Notes: a model not told the origin generated them from the letters alone. DNA of 64,000 bases from Nepenthes gracilis (GCA_033239525.1 BSYO01000002.1:18653901-18717900), one strand, 5' to 3'. Shown: positions 32,748 to 45,336, counted from the stretch's first letter. Translations and numbers: made by a program.

Positions 32748-34139
32748 ATGCTAGTCCCCAGCCTTGAAATTCAAAATCGGGCTTCAAGGATGAATATCAT
32801 GTTTGCTCTCTAATATCGACAATATTGAAGTTCAATCGAGTCATCATGTCAAGGTGGTTGTGTCACTTGATCAGTATGTTTTGACCAGCCTTTCTGGCTG
32901 AGATTATCTGTACCAAATCTACATTGAAGCTATTGGAGTTTGTTGCCCAAAACACGTCGTTTTAAGCTTACCTGTTGCCTATAAGAGGGGCAGATTTGTC
33001 TTCAACTTTCTTCTTCCACTGCCTCTAGCTTTTACCATTGATGAAGTTTGTAAGGCTCTCTAAATCTCCCTTTGTCTGGAGGATCATCCATCTGGGATGA
33101 AAGAGGGGCAGAGACTACTTTGTGAAGGAATCTCATTGGGTGTTGATGATGAAGACTGTTTTGGTTTCATTTTTTAGACAGGGTGCCATCTTAGTTCCCT
33201 TCTTTTAGGTGGCATTGCCTATTGGATCATCATTTTTAACCAAGCAGTCGATGGCAGTCTAGTGGCCCAGGGGTCTTTCTTGCTCTTCCGCCCATCCTAA
33301 CTGGGATGGCTGGTGTGCATGCAGACAATCGTTATCATTCGGTTGATGCTTAATTGTTTGATGGAGTCAATTGATTGTTTTGGGCTAGTGGCTTTCACCT
33401 CGTGATGGTCTATGGGGGCAAACAACTATTACAGATAGTCATCTTCTCCCTATGGCCTGGATTGCCCATCAGCCCTTCTGTAATGTCCTTGGTTGTTGGA
33501 GAGTGGACATTAGGTTTATCTCTCACTTCCTATATGAGGAATTTTCACGGGTGGAAGTTGTGATTAGGTAACAAATGCTAACTGAAGATTTGCTCGATGC
33601 CGCCTTTGTTTCTTCTTTTTATAGGATCCTTTTAGCCTGCGCGATGTATCTGATTTGAGATGTAACTTGTATGAATTTTTGAGTAAAAGTGAACAAAATA
33701 TCTGTTTATTTTGCTCTTGCGCATAAATTGGATTGCTAATTTGCTCTTTCTTTGGACATGTGTGTTTCCTTGGAAATACGTAGTTGCTTAATATTTTAAT
33801 TAATCAATAAATCCGGTTGGTGCTTCTTTGGGATTCAACCACATGCTTGGTGAGTTGATGGATTGACCTCAAATGCTAACATCTAATTTATAAAGATTCT
33901 AACAACTCAACCGTTTGACAAGCCTGGACCCACCCTTTAGTGCGTATTCTTTTGAATAAGTGCTTTATTTGAAATGCATCTTTTTAAGGAACTAAAGTGA
34001 CCCTTTAGTTCTTGGTTTGCCATCTATCCTTGGACCCATTTAAACCCAAGTGTTGTGGACTAAGCCATTACGTTCCCAAATCAAATCCTCTGAATTTTGT
34101 AAATCCTCAAAGCTTCCAACTTCATCATCCACAATTGTC
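32748..34139 (-). other. Element F 3' spacer
   Basis: Between the 3' LTR and the opposite-sense gene. No domain is readable; the 62-codon plus-strand frame at 33375-33563 is unremarkable. This equals the 20522-22211 region of T, but no tandem array was found here. Confidence 0.4.
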
Positions 34140-34689
34140 AATGGCATTGTGTCGGTTTGAAGGCTCTGTTCGTTAAGGTGTTACTGATATTGCTTTTGCT
34201 TTGTTGCTTTTCAACATTGTAGCCCTATACGATAGGTATGGCATCCCTCCTACCGTATCGTTTCAAGACGTTTTGTATTTGAAAAGTGACCTTTGCAGCG
34301 AAGGAGTTTATGAAATAATGGACAGGGCATGATTTCACCTAATGCCATCAAGACAGTTTTGTACCATCAAATTGCTAGAATAGTGAAGTTTGGCCCATTT
34401 GAAAAGTGATTTCTTAGACTTTTTGGAAGGAGTTTAAGATCAGCGGGGGAACCCTAATTCTATGAAGAACTAAAAGGATAGGTACCTTTTTTTATTAAGG
34501 AGTTTATAGAAATAATGGATGCCTATTTGATCCCCATAGCATGCCCACTGCCCAAGAACCTAATGCCATCTAATGTCCTACCTATTGTTGGGTGGTTTGG
34601 GGAGATATGTTCCTTCCCCAGAGAGAAGGAATCAAATTTTGCTAGATGCTAGAATAGTGAAGCTTGCCCATCAATTTGTTTTTACTACG

Positions 34690-36480
34690 AGATGTTTACT
34701 AAATAATAATGGTCAAAGGAAAACATGATAACATTCAAAACATTTATAAAATTCATAAACAAAAGGAATCTATTCAATAACAAAAGACAAAATAAAGCTC
34801 TTACTTTTTGGAAGGAGTTTAAGATCAGAAAAATACTCACGGGAAAAACCCTAAATTCTATGGAGAACTAAAAGGATAGGTCATGTCTTTTAATTTTTTT
34901 TTTAATTAAGGTTGTCTCACCGAAAACTTCATAAAAATTTGGTTCTTATCATCTTTAGGGAGTAGAGCGGACAAAATCGAGGACGGGTTGGTATAACCCC
35001 ACAACCTAAAGCCGTATCCCCTCATTATGCTTATAGAGTCTTATGAGAGCTGGCCCAGGAGGCATCCTCAGTGTCACTTATATCCTTCATCCATCTTGGC
35101 ATGAAACCCTATCAAGTGAGTTCCTAGTTCAAAATGCCAAAGTTCTTTTTGGATGCCAAAGTTTAATAGTTGGGAGAGTTATTCATAAAGCGGAGTTCTT
35201 TTCAAAAGGCTTTCCGGAGTTCCGGTATGTACTTTTCTTTAAAAGAGGAGTGATTTTTCTTTTAAAATAGTGGGGAGCTCTTTTTAAAAAGACGAAATGC
35301 ATTTTCTGCACTCTTCTTGGCCCAGAGGGTAAAAGAAATTGGCTCTTTTCTCGGAGTGCTTTTTCATCAAGAACAAGTTCTTTTTTGTAAAAGGGGAGTA
35401 CTTTTCTTCAAAAGGGTTGCACTTTTCCACAAGCATACAATCATCAAAGTTCAAAATGAGATAATCATACAAAACCGAATATCAAAAAGTATTTTCCTTA
35501 AACATGTGATTATCGACAACTATTCATACTTTAAACATCAGATATGAAAAGAACAGAATAAACATTATATAAGTTCATATAATATCAAATATAAGCATAG
35601 AAGTCATGCATAAACATGAAGTTAAAGGGGTGAGTATCTTGATGGTTGAGCTGATCTTTACTCTTGCCTGAGTTTCTCTACCTTGATCTTTAGTTTCTTC
35701 TACTTTGCTCTTACTAAAATTTTGGCTGCCTTACTTTCATTCTCTAGTTCTTATTTATAGACTTTGAATTTGATAGCCTCCATAAATGAGTACAAGGAAA
35801 GTTTCTTATTAATGAGGATCATTATTAATGATTTAGGGAAATGTTTCTTATTAATTAAATCATTTATGATATTATATGTCAAGGAGAGGAACTTAGCTTT
35901 ATCATGTAAATACATTAAATCTTAAACTAAGCTTTTTTGAACACCATTTAGATTTAACTTTCTCTTGTAAACACATTAAATTGCAGGTTAACTTAACTTA
36001 GCAGATTTAACTTTTCTCATTTAATCACTTGGCGGATTATCCCTCACATGACCTCCGTGAGAGCTGGGTTTCTTCCCACAATTCTACTCAAGACCTTACA
36101 AAGCTACTAAACCACTCCGGCCTCCAACACACAAAGCCACTCCGGCCTTCAAGTTGACCTTACATTCATATAATGAACTCCGGCCTTCAATGGAACAAAC
36201 CCGATTTCAAAACATGTTGAAACCGATTTAGATTTTCTTTTCAAAGTGGCCTTGATTCTCAATCAACAGACTTATTTTGCATCAAGGAATATTCGGACTT
36301 CTTTGGGACTAGAATAAAATCCGGACAGAATGAAATCCGGACTTCTTTTTAGAAATCGGACTAAAGGAAAGGGACTTCTTTTGCTGAACTTGATTTTTAT
36401 CTTAAGGCCCATTTACTTTTGTTATTATATTTTTCCGTTTCTGGATTATATGGACTCCCCATGGTTCAAAAGAGTCGTTA
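34690..36480. mobile_element. Possible insertion within element F aORF
   Basis: AT-rich, non-coding stretch that interrupts the gene. It has a minus-strand TATA-like CTATAAATAAGAA at about 35751-35763, iterated AGTxCTTTTCTTxAAAAGG phrases at 35160-35430, and four CCACTCCGGCCTTCAA-type repeats at 36105-36195. The left border repeats a block seen 390 bp earlier (GGAAGGAGTTTAAGATCAG at about 34428 and 34817). It may be a solo LTR of another family, but I could not define its ends. Confidence 0.3.
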
Positions 36481-36483
36481 CAA

Positions 36484-37503
36484 GGAATAACCTTGAGATC
36501 TTCCCAAGTGTCTGGCCCAGGGGAGAATGGCTTTGTGGTTCTCCCTCCAGCTCTTTGGTTGCTCATGTTACCACCCCGCTTGTTCAAGATGAGGGGTCGG
36601 TGGAGATTGATGCTATCCCTGCCAAAAGTGAGGCAGAGAGGATGGTTGAACTTATCCACTAGCTTCTTTGGCTGTTCCCTTCGGTGAAGCCCTCGTGGCA
36701 GCTAAGAAACAGGAAATTCTAATCATCATTCTCAAGGAGGCCGGCAATGATTTACTTAAACTTTTTCACCATTTAGCTGTCAATGTTGAGCCTGCAGCCT
36801 AGGCAACTATTCGCAGAGAGTGAGAGCTAGGGCTTCAGCACTAAGACCAGATTTGCCCAAGAAGCATGCAGCCAAGTTGCATGAAACTGATAGCTTCCTC
36901 ACAATCAACGTCCTACCTATTGTTGGGTGGTACACTGTAGTTGGGGGAGATGTCATGGGCAATATTCCTTCCCTCCCCATGAAGAGGAGAGAAGGAATAA
37001 CCTTGAGATCTTCCCGAGTGTTTGGCCCAGGGGAGGATTGCTTTGTGGTTCTCCCTCCAGCTCTTTGGTTGCTCATGTTACCACCCTGCTTGTTCAAGAT
37101 GAGGGGTCAGTGGAGATTGATGCTATCCCTGCCAAAAGTGAGGTAGAGAGAATGGTTGAATTCATCCACTAGCTTCTTTGGCTGTTCCCTCTGGTGAAGC
37201 CCTCATGGCAGCTAAGAAACAGGGAATTCTAATCGTCATTCTTGAGGAGGCCAGCAATGATTTACTTAAACTTTTTCACCATTTAGCTGGCAATGTTGAG
37301 CCTGCAGCCTGGGTGACCGCTCACAGGGAGTTTAGGGCTTATGAAGAGCCCATCCTACCCATTGAGTCCAGTCCTGCAGGGTTGACTATGGTCATCTGGG
37401 TTGGCTTCCTGGGTGACGAAGGTCCTTCCAGGGGGCTGGCAATGCTATACCTTTGTCAGTTAAAGCCATGAAGGTGCTTCTAGGATCCCCTTCTTCTGGT
37501 AGT
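36484..37503 (+). repeat. 510-bp segmental duplication in F
   Basis: GGAATAACCTTGAGATCTTC starts at 36484 and again at 36994. The first 350 bp of each copy match closely (WPRG..LCGSPSSSLVAHVTT in translation); the remainder of the first copy (36838-36993) instead resembles 34560-34640 (CCTACCTATTGTTGGGTGG). Both copies lie in the aORF-like gene. Confidence 0.8.
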
Positions 37504-39195
37504 AGGGGGTCATGGCACTCAAAGGGAGCACTTGATGCAAATAATCGTACTCCTCAGCCACTCCTTCCCATTGGCTGTCGGTGGCCTCAATATCCCCCGA
37601 TCAGGATATTGCTTGCTCTTCTTCCCGCTCCTTGGCGGATGAGGATCCCCTTTCCAAAGTGATTTGGCTTTTCCTTTGATTCCAACATGAGTATTGTTGC
37701 ATAATGATCTTTCTAACTGAAGTCTTCTTACAATCCTTGGCTTTGCTCTACCAAATCAAGCATAGGATCTTGTTTTTGGAGCAAGAATTAGCACACCTCT
37801 TAAGGTCTTACATTTTTCCAGTAATGGCGAAGGCCTTAGAGGAGAGGGCTATTGTTGACCAGTGGAAGGTAGGGGAATTGGAAAAAAGAGCTGGCAGAGT
37901 GGAAGTATAGGACTAAGGAAGCTGAAGATCAGGTTAAATTGCATAAGGTATGGTGACTGCTATTGAGGAAAAGAGCATTACGGTTGAGGATTGGATTGCT
38001 GCTACTAAGGCTTGGGTGATCGTTCCCGTTTCCAGAACTTTTAAGTTAGAGGATTCTTGTAGCCTTGCAAAGGGAAAGGCGATTGAGATGAGCCAATGAG
38101 TATCTGTCGTCGAGTGTGCTGCTTCAGAGTGGCAGATTGAATGCCTTTAGCTTGCCGAGAAGCTTCGAAGGAGTGTTTGGTCTAAAGAGATTGGTTCCCT
38201 TCTTAATGTTCGGCTCATTGAGGAAATCAATCTCAGTAGGTCCTTGGTCTCTTTAATGGCTCTCAACTTTCCTTTGGACTACTTGGATGCAAGGAACTCT
38301 AGGGAAACTCTACACTTAGAGATGAAGAACTTTGAGACTTGCACTAACCAAGAAGCCTTTGCTGTGCCTGAGCCTTTGCTGATGGGGAATCTCGCTGGTC
38401 CCCTTCTCCCAAATTGTAACTTTGTACTCATTCTTGATGTACTCTTGTAATGTTAGTATAAATTTAACTATTTTGTGGCTTTGAACTTTGATTTAGCCGT
38501 GAAACCTACCTGTTTGCATGTGTACATTGTGGGTCCAGCCCCTAGGCATACGCATTTCAGCTCATTTATAACATAATTGTTGAGTTGGCTTCCAACTAAG
38601 TCATTTGACTATCTTTGTTGATTTATGCGGACCCTAGTCCTCAACTTTCAGGTTAAAAAAGTGAAGCTCATTGAAGGAGTTTTTTTGTTAACTATGTATG
38701 AAAGCATCCCTAAGGTTTGATATTTGGGTGACTATCCTTATATTCAAATCTCATTGGATGTCTACCCACTCAAGTTTTGGCCTCTCGTGGGGATGTTGGA
38801 CTTACTAGTCTCAAGTCTCAAGCCTTGATGTAAGTGGCATCCTGATGGTCATCCAGTCTCTTTGGACTTTCATCTTTGGTGACTACCTATTTGGGCCGAC
38901 GCAATTAACAAACAAGGTGTCAAAACCTCTTGTTTGATTTAGTGTCAACTTTGGTTTGTGTTTAAAACCTGTAACAATTTAAATAAACATGCATACATGA
39001 AAAATTGAACTCAAATTGAATAGAATATTTTATTCATTAACATGAAACCATCTGTTACACAGTATAAGTAGGACAAAGTAATGGGCAAGGTGTACCTCTA
39101 CACTCCTAGAAATCATTTATCATTGGTAATAGTTTTTAAGGCAAAGGGTGTTTGATATTCGTGGGACTAGCTTCCTAGCCTAGTTTTGTAGTTTG

Positions 39196-40080
39196 TATAC
39201 CCCATTCCAAAGTATTGGTGACACACGAAATGGTCCCTTTTATGTTGGGGACAACTTGTTCCTATGTGCTAGCTTCCTAGTGGCCTCGATGTTTTGCTAT
39301 ACTATGCATTGCCAACTTCAAATGCTTGTACCTTCACCCTTCGGTTGTAGTATTTGGCCATCCTCTCTTGATGCATTGTTGCTCGATGAGCACCACACTC
39401 TTGTTTTCCTAAGGTAGGTTCAGATTTTGCCTTAGGAGTTAGGAGTTCTACACATGATTGAAATTCGTCATGCTGTAACTTGGCATACCTATCTTCAATG
39501 GGATCATTGCCTCCATCCTGAAACACAAGTTGAAAGGAGTTTTCTTGGTGGTTTCTCTAGGTGTCTTTCGATACCTCTAGAGCACTGAGGGAGCTTATTT
39601 GCCCATGCTCCTTCGACCTTATCCCGCTTAGTCTTTAGCCCATTGACGATTGTCTAATTGTTTATTTTAGGCTAGCCGATTATTTAGGGATGTGAGACCG
39701 AAGTATGGACCGGACAAACTTCGAGATTTTAATAATACTTTGCAAACCTATTGCTAGAGAATTAGGTGCCATTATCAATGATTATTACTTTAGGGATCCC
39801 TAACTAGCCAACGATGTTCTAGAGTAGGAATTCCGTGGCATTCTGTTCAGTGACCTTAGCAAATAAAAAAAGCCTCTACCGCTTCGTGAAGTAGTTGATG
39901 CTAACAATGATTAACTTTTGTTGACTAGTAGTCATAGGAAAGAATCTCAATATGTCTAGTTCTCATTGTGTGAAGGGCCAAGGAGCCTGTAGGGTCTTGA
40001 GCTCCATAGGCGGCTACTTTAGGATGCTTTTATGAATTTGGTAGTTATTGCATTTCTTAACAAATTTTACGGCATCCTAC
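39196..40080 (-). pseudogene. Element F integrase
   Basis: DDE-type integrase remnant, Tat class. Readable minus-strand blocks in order: LKTLQAPWPFTQWELDI, INYFTKRVEAFF, DPKVIIIDNGT (second catalytic Asp in the DNGTQF context), TIVNGLKTKRDKVEGAWANK (containing the catalytic Glu region only in decayed form), then CGAHRATMHQERMAKYYNRR and VKVQAFEVGN, the C-terminal part that leads to the chromosome-binding tail in related enzymes. Stops occur between blocks; the longest open piece is 39302-39526. The enzyme would have joined element DNA to the host chromosome. Confidence 0.8.
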
Positions 40081-40379
40081 TTTATGGTGGGCTGACAATA
40101 TCACTACCCCATTATTTTGAGGCGAGGATCTTTCCCTCATGTGTGCCCTGCTAATGCCGAGATGTACTTCTCAAAGTATGTAGTTGGCCTCAGCTAGGGT
40201 TAAGCAACACGTGGGGGGTATTGAGTAACCTCTTTGATATAATGACCTGTCCAGGATTATGTGCCAACTTATAGTCTTTATTATTCATTTGACCTCTGCT
40301 TGATCGTCCGGTAACTTACCAAATCGAAGGTATTCTAGGCAAGGACTCATCGAATTCATCTCGTCGGACAGTTGGAAGA

Positions 40380-41527
40380 CTTTATCTTGCTCTTCTATAT
40401 GGAGTCTTTGTACAATTTTTCTCACATCCCCGGCGTATTGCTATGGCAGCTTGATGTCTCCATCTTAAAGAGGCGGTCGATTTCCAATTTCCTTCTTGCG
40501 GGATATGGATCATCTCGTACTTGTTGAGGCTTGACAAGAGAGTTTGGACCTCACCGAGATACTTGGCCAAATCTAGATTGCCGGTCTCAAAGTTAGCCAA
40601 CACTTTGTTCACGACTAGCTCGGAGTTGTTTTAGATGGTGAGGTTTTTAATAGAGCACTCCTTGGCTAATTTAAATACAGTCAATAGAGTCTTATACTCA
40701 GTCATGTTGATGGTTGCCAAGAACCCAAGTGTGAAGAAGTCTTTGAGCTCTATACTTGAAGGAAAGGATCACTCCCGCTCAACTACTTGTTTGACAAGAT
40801 GCCTCGTCCACATATAGTCCATCGAGGTACTGATGTGGTCATTGGCATGTATTCCCTGGACTAGCATGTCGTCTATGTATATTTCCATGTTGTCAATTTA
40901 TTGGTCGAACATCTTGTTTATGAGTCTTTGGTAGGTCATGTCGGCTTTCTTCAAGCTAAAAGACATTACTTTATAGTAGTGTCTTATTCTGTCATAAATT
41001 AGGTCATTTCCTTGTCATTTGGGTCCATCCGAATTTGATTGTACCCTGAATAGTTTTTATGAAAGTTAGCAATTGGAGACCCGAGGTTAAGTCTACTAGT
41101 TGGTCAATCTTAAGAAGCGGAAATTGTTTTTAGGATGCTTTTTTCACATCTGTAAATTTAATGCACATCCTCTGATTCTTATTACTTTTCTTTACTAGGA
41201 TGACATTGGATAACAAATCTAGATATTAGACTTCTCTAATGAATCCAGCGTTAATTAATTTCTTGACATCATCTGATATGGCTACTAGCTTTTCAACAAA
41301 ATAGTTCTACAACTTTTGTCGGATGGCCTTATGACCAAGGAACGAGGCTTAATTAGTGAGTTATTTTCTTTATTGAAATCCACGGCATGCTCACCAATGT
41401 CAACACAAAGACATCTAAGTTGCTGCAGGAAGTCGGTTAAGCTTTCTTTTGGATTTTGATCCAAAGAAGACCCAATTTGAATGTATTTGTTAGGGTTATG
41501 TGGATTCGGAGGAACTTTGATTGGCAT
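40380..41527 (-). pseudogene. Element F reverse transcriptase and RNase H
   Basis: On the minus strand 41527-41285 gives YIQIGSSLDQNPKESLTDFL, the entry to Tat reverse transcriptase. Near 40960-40865 is MSFSLKKADMTYQRLINKMF followed by MEIYIDDML: the YIDD catalytic motif (40868-40879) is intact. RNase H and its connection follow with LVVNKVLANFETGNLDLAKY and LLSSLNKYEMIHIPQEGN (40612-40490). Stops and frameshifts occur between these parts. Confidence 0.8.
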
Positions 41528-42279
41528 TTTGCCAGGTTGACCTCGTAGCAGAGAAGCTTTGTCTTTGAGGTTAAATTCATCAATGGGTTGAGTAGTCGAA
41601 CCATTAACATGGGTTAAGTAACAAATCTGCTTTGTGATCTGGTTTCATTCCACTTCTCCTATTCCACATTTAGTTATGAATTTCATTTTTAAATATGGGC
41701 TGGAGGTTACCGCCCCAAACATGGCTAGATTATAGAATGAAGGGAGAACTATTACCAAGAAAGTCGAGATGGGAGGCTATTTTAAGATGTGTTTCTACCA
41801 TGACTTATAGGTGTATGATTTCCTTTATTTGGACTGACTCATTGTCTAAACTTTACAGTGGTCCATTGGATGGGTCTATTCGATGGCATTTTAGCCCTTA
41901 CTTTTTAAATGCATCAAAATAAAGAAGAGTTCTTGAGCTTCCATTATAAAAAAATGACTCATTTCAACTAATAGTTCTTAACCCCATCCAAAATAAGTGT
42001 TAATACAACAAGAGTATTGAAGTAAGGGGAAATTATATGAGTCATATTGTCACCATTAAAACTAATAACTTTTTTCTCTAACCCTAACTTCTGTCTCGTG
42101 TGCTGGGGAACCTTTATCTTGATGCTCCTAGTTTGTTGCCCTTGCTAGTTTGGCGGACATCATGTTGATGAATTTGGTTACCGTCTGATCACAAGGTTGC
42201 TCAAGTGGATCTTTGCCATCATAATCCTTCTTTTGGTCGTTTCTAGTGTTCTTCATGTACTTTTTGAGGTACATTTTCT

Positions 42280-43880
42280 AGATCAGGGCCTTAATCTCTT
42301 TTTATTAGGGTCTTGCAGTCCTTGGTGTTATGATTTGGAGATTGATGGTAAAGGTAGTATTTGGACTGATTTCATTCATTTGGGTTTTTGGCTAGCTTGG
42401 GCCACTTTAGGAACTTCTCATTCTAGATCTATGTTTAAACATTGGCTTGGGTATCAATGAGAGGTGTGTGGTGTACAATGGCTTGAATTTTATCCTTCTC
42501 GATTCTTTGTTGCTTCGGGAAATTGTGGGTAGGTTAATTGTTGTTGTTCCTTTGGATTCCTCCTTCGGATTGACCTGGACAAGATTCATAAATTTGGGCT
42601 CTCGACCTCTTGGCGCTATGGCTCTTTTCATTGTTGGCTTCCTCCGTCACGATTTAGCCTCGGGTGATTACCTCTATCTTTAAGAATGTTTTGGGATCTT
42701 ACTAGATCAGCGACTTGAAAAAGTCACCTGGTTGAATGGTTACCATAAAGACATTTAGTTTTACCTTATCAATGAGCTTGAAATGTTTCCAGACCTTTGC
42801 ATTGAATTAGTCGAGGAAGACTTGAGGCTCTCATTAGGAGCCTACTTGACTATATCAAGGATCTAGGCTGCCTTTTCCCCCTCCTAGTAGAGGCAAAGTG
42901 GGATAGGAGTTGATTAGCCAATTCCTAGAATGTCCCAATGGAGTTTGGTCCTAGTATGTAGAATTGAATTTGGACGTCTTCCTCTAGCATTAAAGTAAAC
43001 ATGAGGTGGCATTCCCCAAGCTTTAGAAGCCTAGAAGGGTATGGAACTGATCAAGGTGATCCATTTGATCAATACTTTTATTGTACAAATCCAGAATTGG
43101 CATTTTAAATTTTTGGGAGAGGGATCAATACTTTGATCGTATAACTCTAGAGTTGGCATCTTAAATTTTTGGGGGAGGGTATGCCTAAGGCAAATGGGGT
43201 GTGTCACAATTGGGTCGTATGGTTAAAAGGGTCCTCTTAGAAGACTTGATTCTCTATTCTTTTAATTCTTTCTTTGACCTTGGTTGTGGAAGCTACTCTT
43301 GCATTGAAGAAGATTTTCAAGTTTAAGTCATTTACAGATATGCTTGGTATTTGCCTAGCTGGAAGGGTATGTGGGATATTGTTGCAGGATTTCTCCTCCC
43401 TGTGAGAATGTCATTTGGAATCCCATGTGCTTTGAGGATTCTGTCTTGCATGGGTTTCTTCTCTGTATCTAAAGTTTAAACAGTCTTCAAGGCATGAGGA
43501 GATAGGTTGATAGTGTGCCTTGTGGACCATTGGCTACTTAGGCCTGATCTACATCTTCTTATAGGTGGCTTCCTTACTCTTTGACCTCTTCTTTGAGGTT
43601 AAAACTTAATAGAGGGACCTTATTTTGACAATGCTGGTCCCTAAATTGGTTCCAAGGGACTTGAGCATCTAGGATATGTCCTAGAGTTGGGCAGCCATCA
43701 CTCCAATGCTTGGTGCAACTAGTGAATGAGTGCTTAGTTGGTTGTCATTGTTTGGAGGGTCTTTATGAGAGAGAACACCCCTAGGATGCTGATATAATTG
43801 GCTATGCGCTTGAGTGTTCATTAATGGCGAATGGTTTGTGGATCTTCGTGGGTGTGTTCTTGCTTTTGGGAGTTGCAAGT
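42280..43880 (-). pseudogene. Element F gag
   Basis: Starts near 43880 with LATPKSKNTPTKIHKPFA and GVLSHKDPPNNDNQLSTHSL; element G has the matching SHDIPQNNDNQLGMHS at the same place. Near 42360-42290 is YHQSPNHNTKDCKTL, the CxYHxxxxHxTxDC-type motif of Tat gag (first Cys lost). The middle is strongly decayed. Confidence 0.65.
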
Positions 43881-43885
43881 TTGAT

Positions 43886-43903
43886 CAACTCGTTTTCTAC
43901 TAA
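43886..43903 (-). other. Element F primer binding site region
   Basis: Directly after the LTR end CTGGTATCA on the minus strand is TTAGTAGAAAACGAGTTG. The equivalent site of element G is TTAGTGCCTTCTGTGAGAAT followed by GAGTTAATTAAC; F therefore appears to have lost about 12 bases from the tRNA-complementary part. Confidence 0.5.
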
Positions 43904-45336
43904 TGATACCAGTGATACATACCTGATAATCTGTATTTGAACTAAGAGATTCTGAATCAAACTCTTGATTTGATCCAGATTCCTCACACCACAAACCAGA
44001 ATAAGAGTTTTGAAGGGATTGGGATTCACTTCTTAGATTATCTTTCAATGCTCATCTCAGTCTTCAAAGCCCAATATAAGTTAGGAGAGAGAGAGAGAGA
44101 TGAATAAGGAGGGCTAGACTTCAGATCTCTTTATGTGCTTGGAAGACAAGCTTCAGATCTCTTTATGTGTAGGCTAAGAGCTACGAAATTAAACCTTCGG
44201 AGTTGAGTTGATTTGCTGGAAATCAGGATTCTCTAGGTCTAAGTCTTTTTGTAATTTTCATCTCTCAAATATCGAATGGTTGATCCGCTCTTTGTAGTGA
44301 GGAGTTGATATTTATAATTGCATGATGATCAGTTGATATCAGTTGGTTGCTAATTGCATTAGTCAGCTACCACCTCGCATGTTCTGAATAGTAGGGGGAA
44401 GGTTGAACATACCAGATCATGCTAATCATGCGCATTAAAGGAGTGATCAGTTGGAGCGCAGAGCATTGGCTGCTACGTGTGCGAAGTTGGTCATCAATTG
44501 CAAAATTGACTTGGTACTTTCCAGGTTTCGTCTGGTTTCAGTGTTGTCTACCTTTACGTACATGGTCTGGACCCAACAACATAGCCATTTGGTAATTAAA
44601 CCAGCTGGCTAGCCTCTCATAGTTCTTTGTTCAATTGGTATGGGTGTTCATGGTTTGGGTAACCAAACCTTGAATCATTTTTTTGACCCAAACCGGTTTG
44701 ATCAGTTCAGCAAAATCAGAAATCAAAACTGAACTTGTTTGACTGGTCAAACGGTTAACTGGTTAAGTAGTTCAGTTACACCATTTAACTGATTTTAAAC
44801 ATCATAACAATTTCATTCAAATTGCAAATATAAAACAACTAAAATCTAAAATTATAAAACACCCAAATAATATTTTATTGTATAAATTATAACTTCTAAT
44901 AATAATTTAGTAATAAATTATAAATGATATAAGTTTTATTCAACCGTAAACAATTATGTATGTTCATATATTTATAATTATATATTTATGTTGTTGGTTC
45001 AAGCATTTGCCATTTAAAAAATTGATAACTCAAAACCGAACCAAAACTGATAAATTTTTAATATATTGATCCAAAACCAAGCGGTTTGGTTATCCTCTTT
45101 CAAGGCTCGATTTTATTGGTTTTGGTTTGGTTTGTCGGGTCAACAAGTTCTTTAATCGATTGGTCTCCAGACCCATTACAGGCCTTGATTCATTAGGCCT
45201 CCTTTGGAGATGCTCTGTTGGTGCTGCAATTCTTTGGACCTTCTCATACTTAATCGGCTTCATTAGCTTTTGGGCCTTTCTTTGTGTCATGGGCCTGGCC
45301 GATGGACCTGAATTAGTTTTGATTCTGCTGGACACA
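43904..45336 (-). repeat. Element F, 5' LTR with insertion (1433 bp)
   Basis: Pairs with 31864-32747. Without the 506-bp insert at 44640-45145 it is 927 bp, close to the 884 bp of its partner. It ends GCTGGACACA next to LINE sequence. A GA-dinucleotide run (AGAGAGAGAGAGAGATGAA) lies near 44084. Confidence 0.8.
44640..45145. mobile_element. Small non-coding insertion in F LTR (MITE- or SINE-like)
   Basis: 506 bp present only in the right LTR. It is bracketed by imperfect 19-bp direct repeats (44621-44639 and 45146-45164, 16 of 19 identical; AGTTCTTTGTTCAATTGGT on the left). It starts ATGGGTGTTCATGGTTTGGG and is rich in AAACCG/CGGTTT words, like many small plant hAT-type elements that begin GGGTGTTCA; but no matching inverted end was found and the flanking repeat is longer than the 8 bp expected for hAT. 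It encodes nothing. Confidence 0.6.

Larger units (their letters stand above)
34140..38450 (+). pseudogene. Element F aORF-like gene, interrupted
   Basis: A gene opposite in sense to gag-pol, as in element T. Near 34220-34310 it reads NIVALYDRYGIPPTVSF and LYLKSDLCSEGVYEIMDRA, matching the N-terminal block of the T antisense gene (NIRALYVRYNI). From 36480 to 37440 come EVLIVILEEAS-like, DLLKLFHHLAGNVEPAAW and EFRAYEEPILPIESSPAG. From 37770 to 38450 is a probable coiled coil: AKALEERAIVDQWKVGELEK, ATKAWVIVP and ARNSRETLHLEMKNF. It is broken by stops, by a 510-bp duplication (36484-37503) and by about 1.8 kb of foreign-looking AT-rich sequence (about 34690-36480). Confidence 0.6.
31864..45336 (-). 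mobile_element. Element F: full-length Tat-lineage retrotransposon, minus strand
   Basis: LTRs at 31864-32747 and 43904-45336 enclose an 11.2-kb interior. On the minus strand the order is 5' LTR, primer site, gag (about 43880-42280), a protease region that is not clearly readable, reverse transcriptase and RNase H (41527-40380), integrase (40080-39196), a gene in the opposite sense (plus strand 34140-38450), a spacer and the 3' LTR. This is the complete Tat plan. Every coding part carries stops. It sits inside a LINE, whose reading resumes on the other side. A clean target duplication was not found (ATTCA on the left, ACAAT on the right). Orientation is opposite to T and G. Confidence 0.85.
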
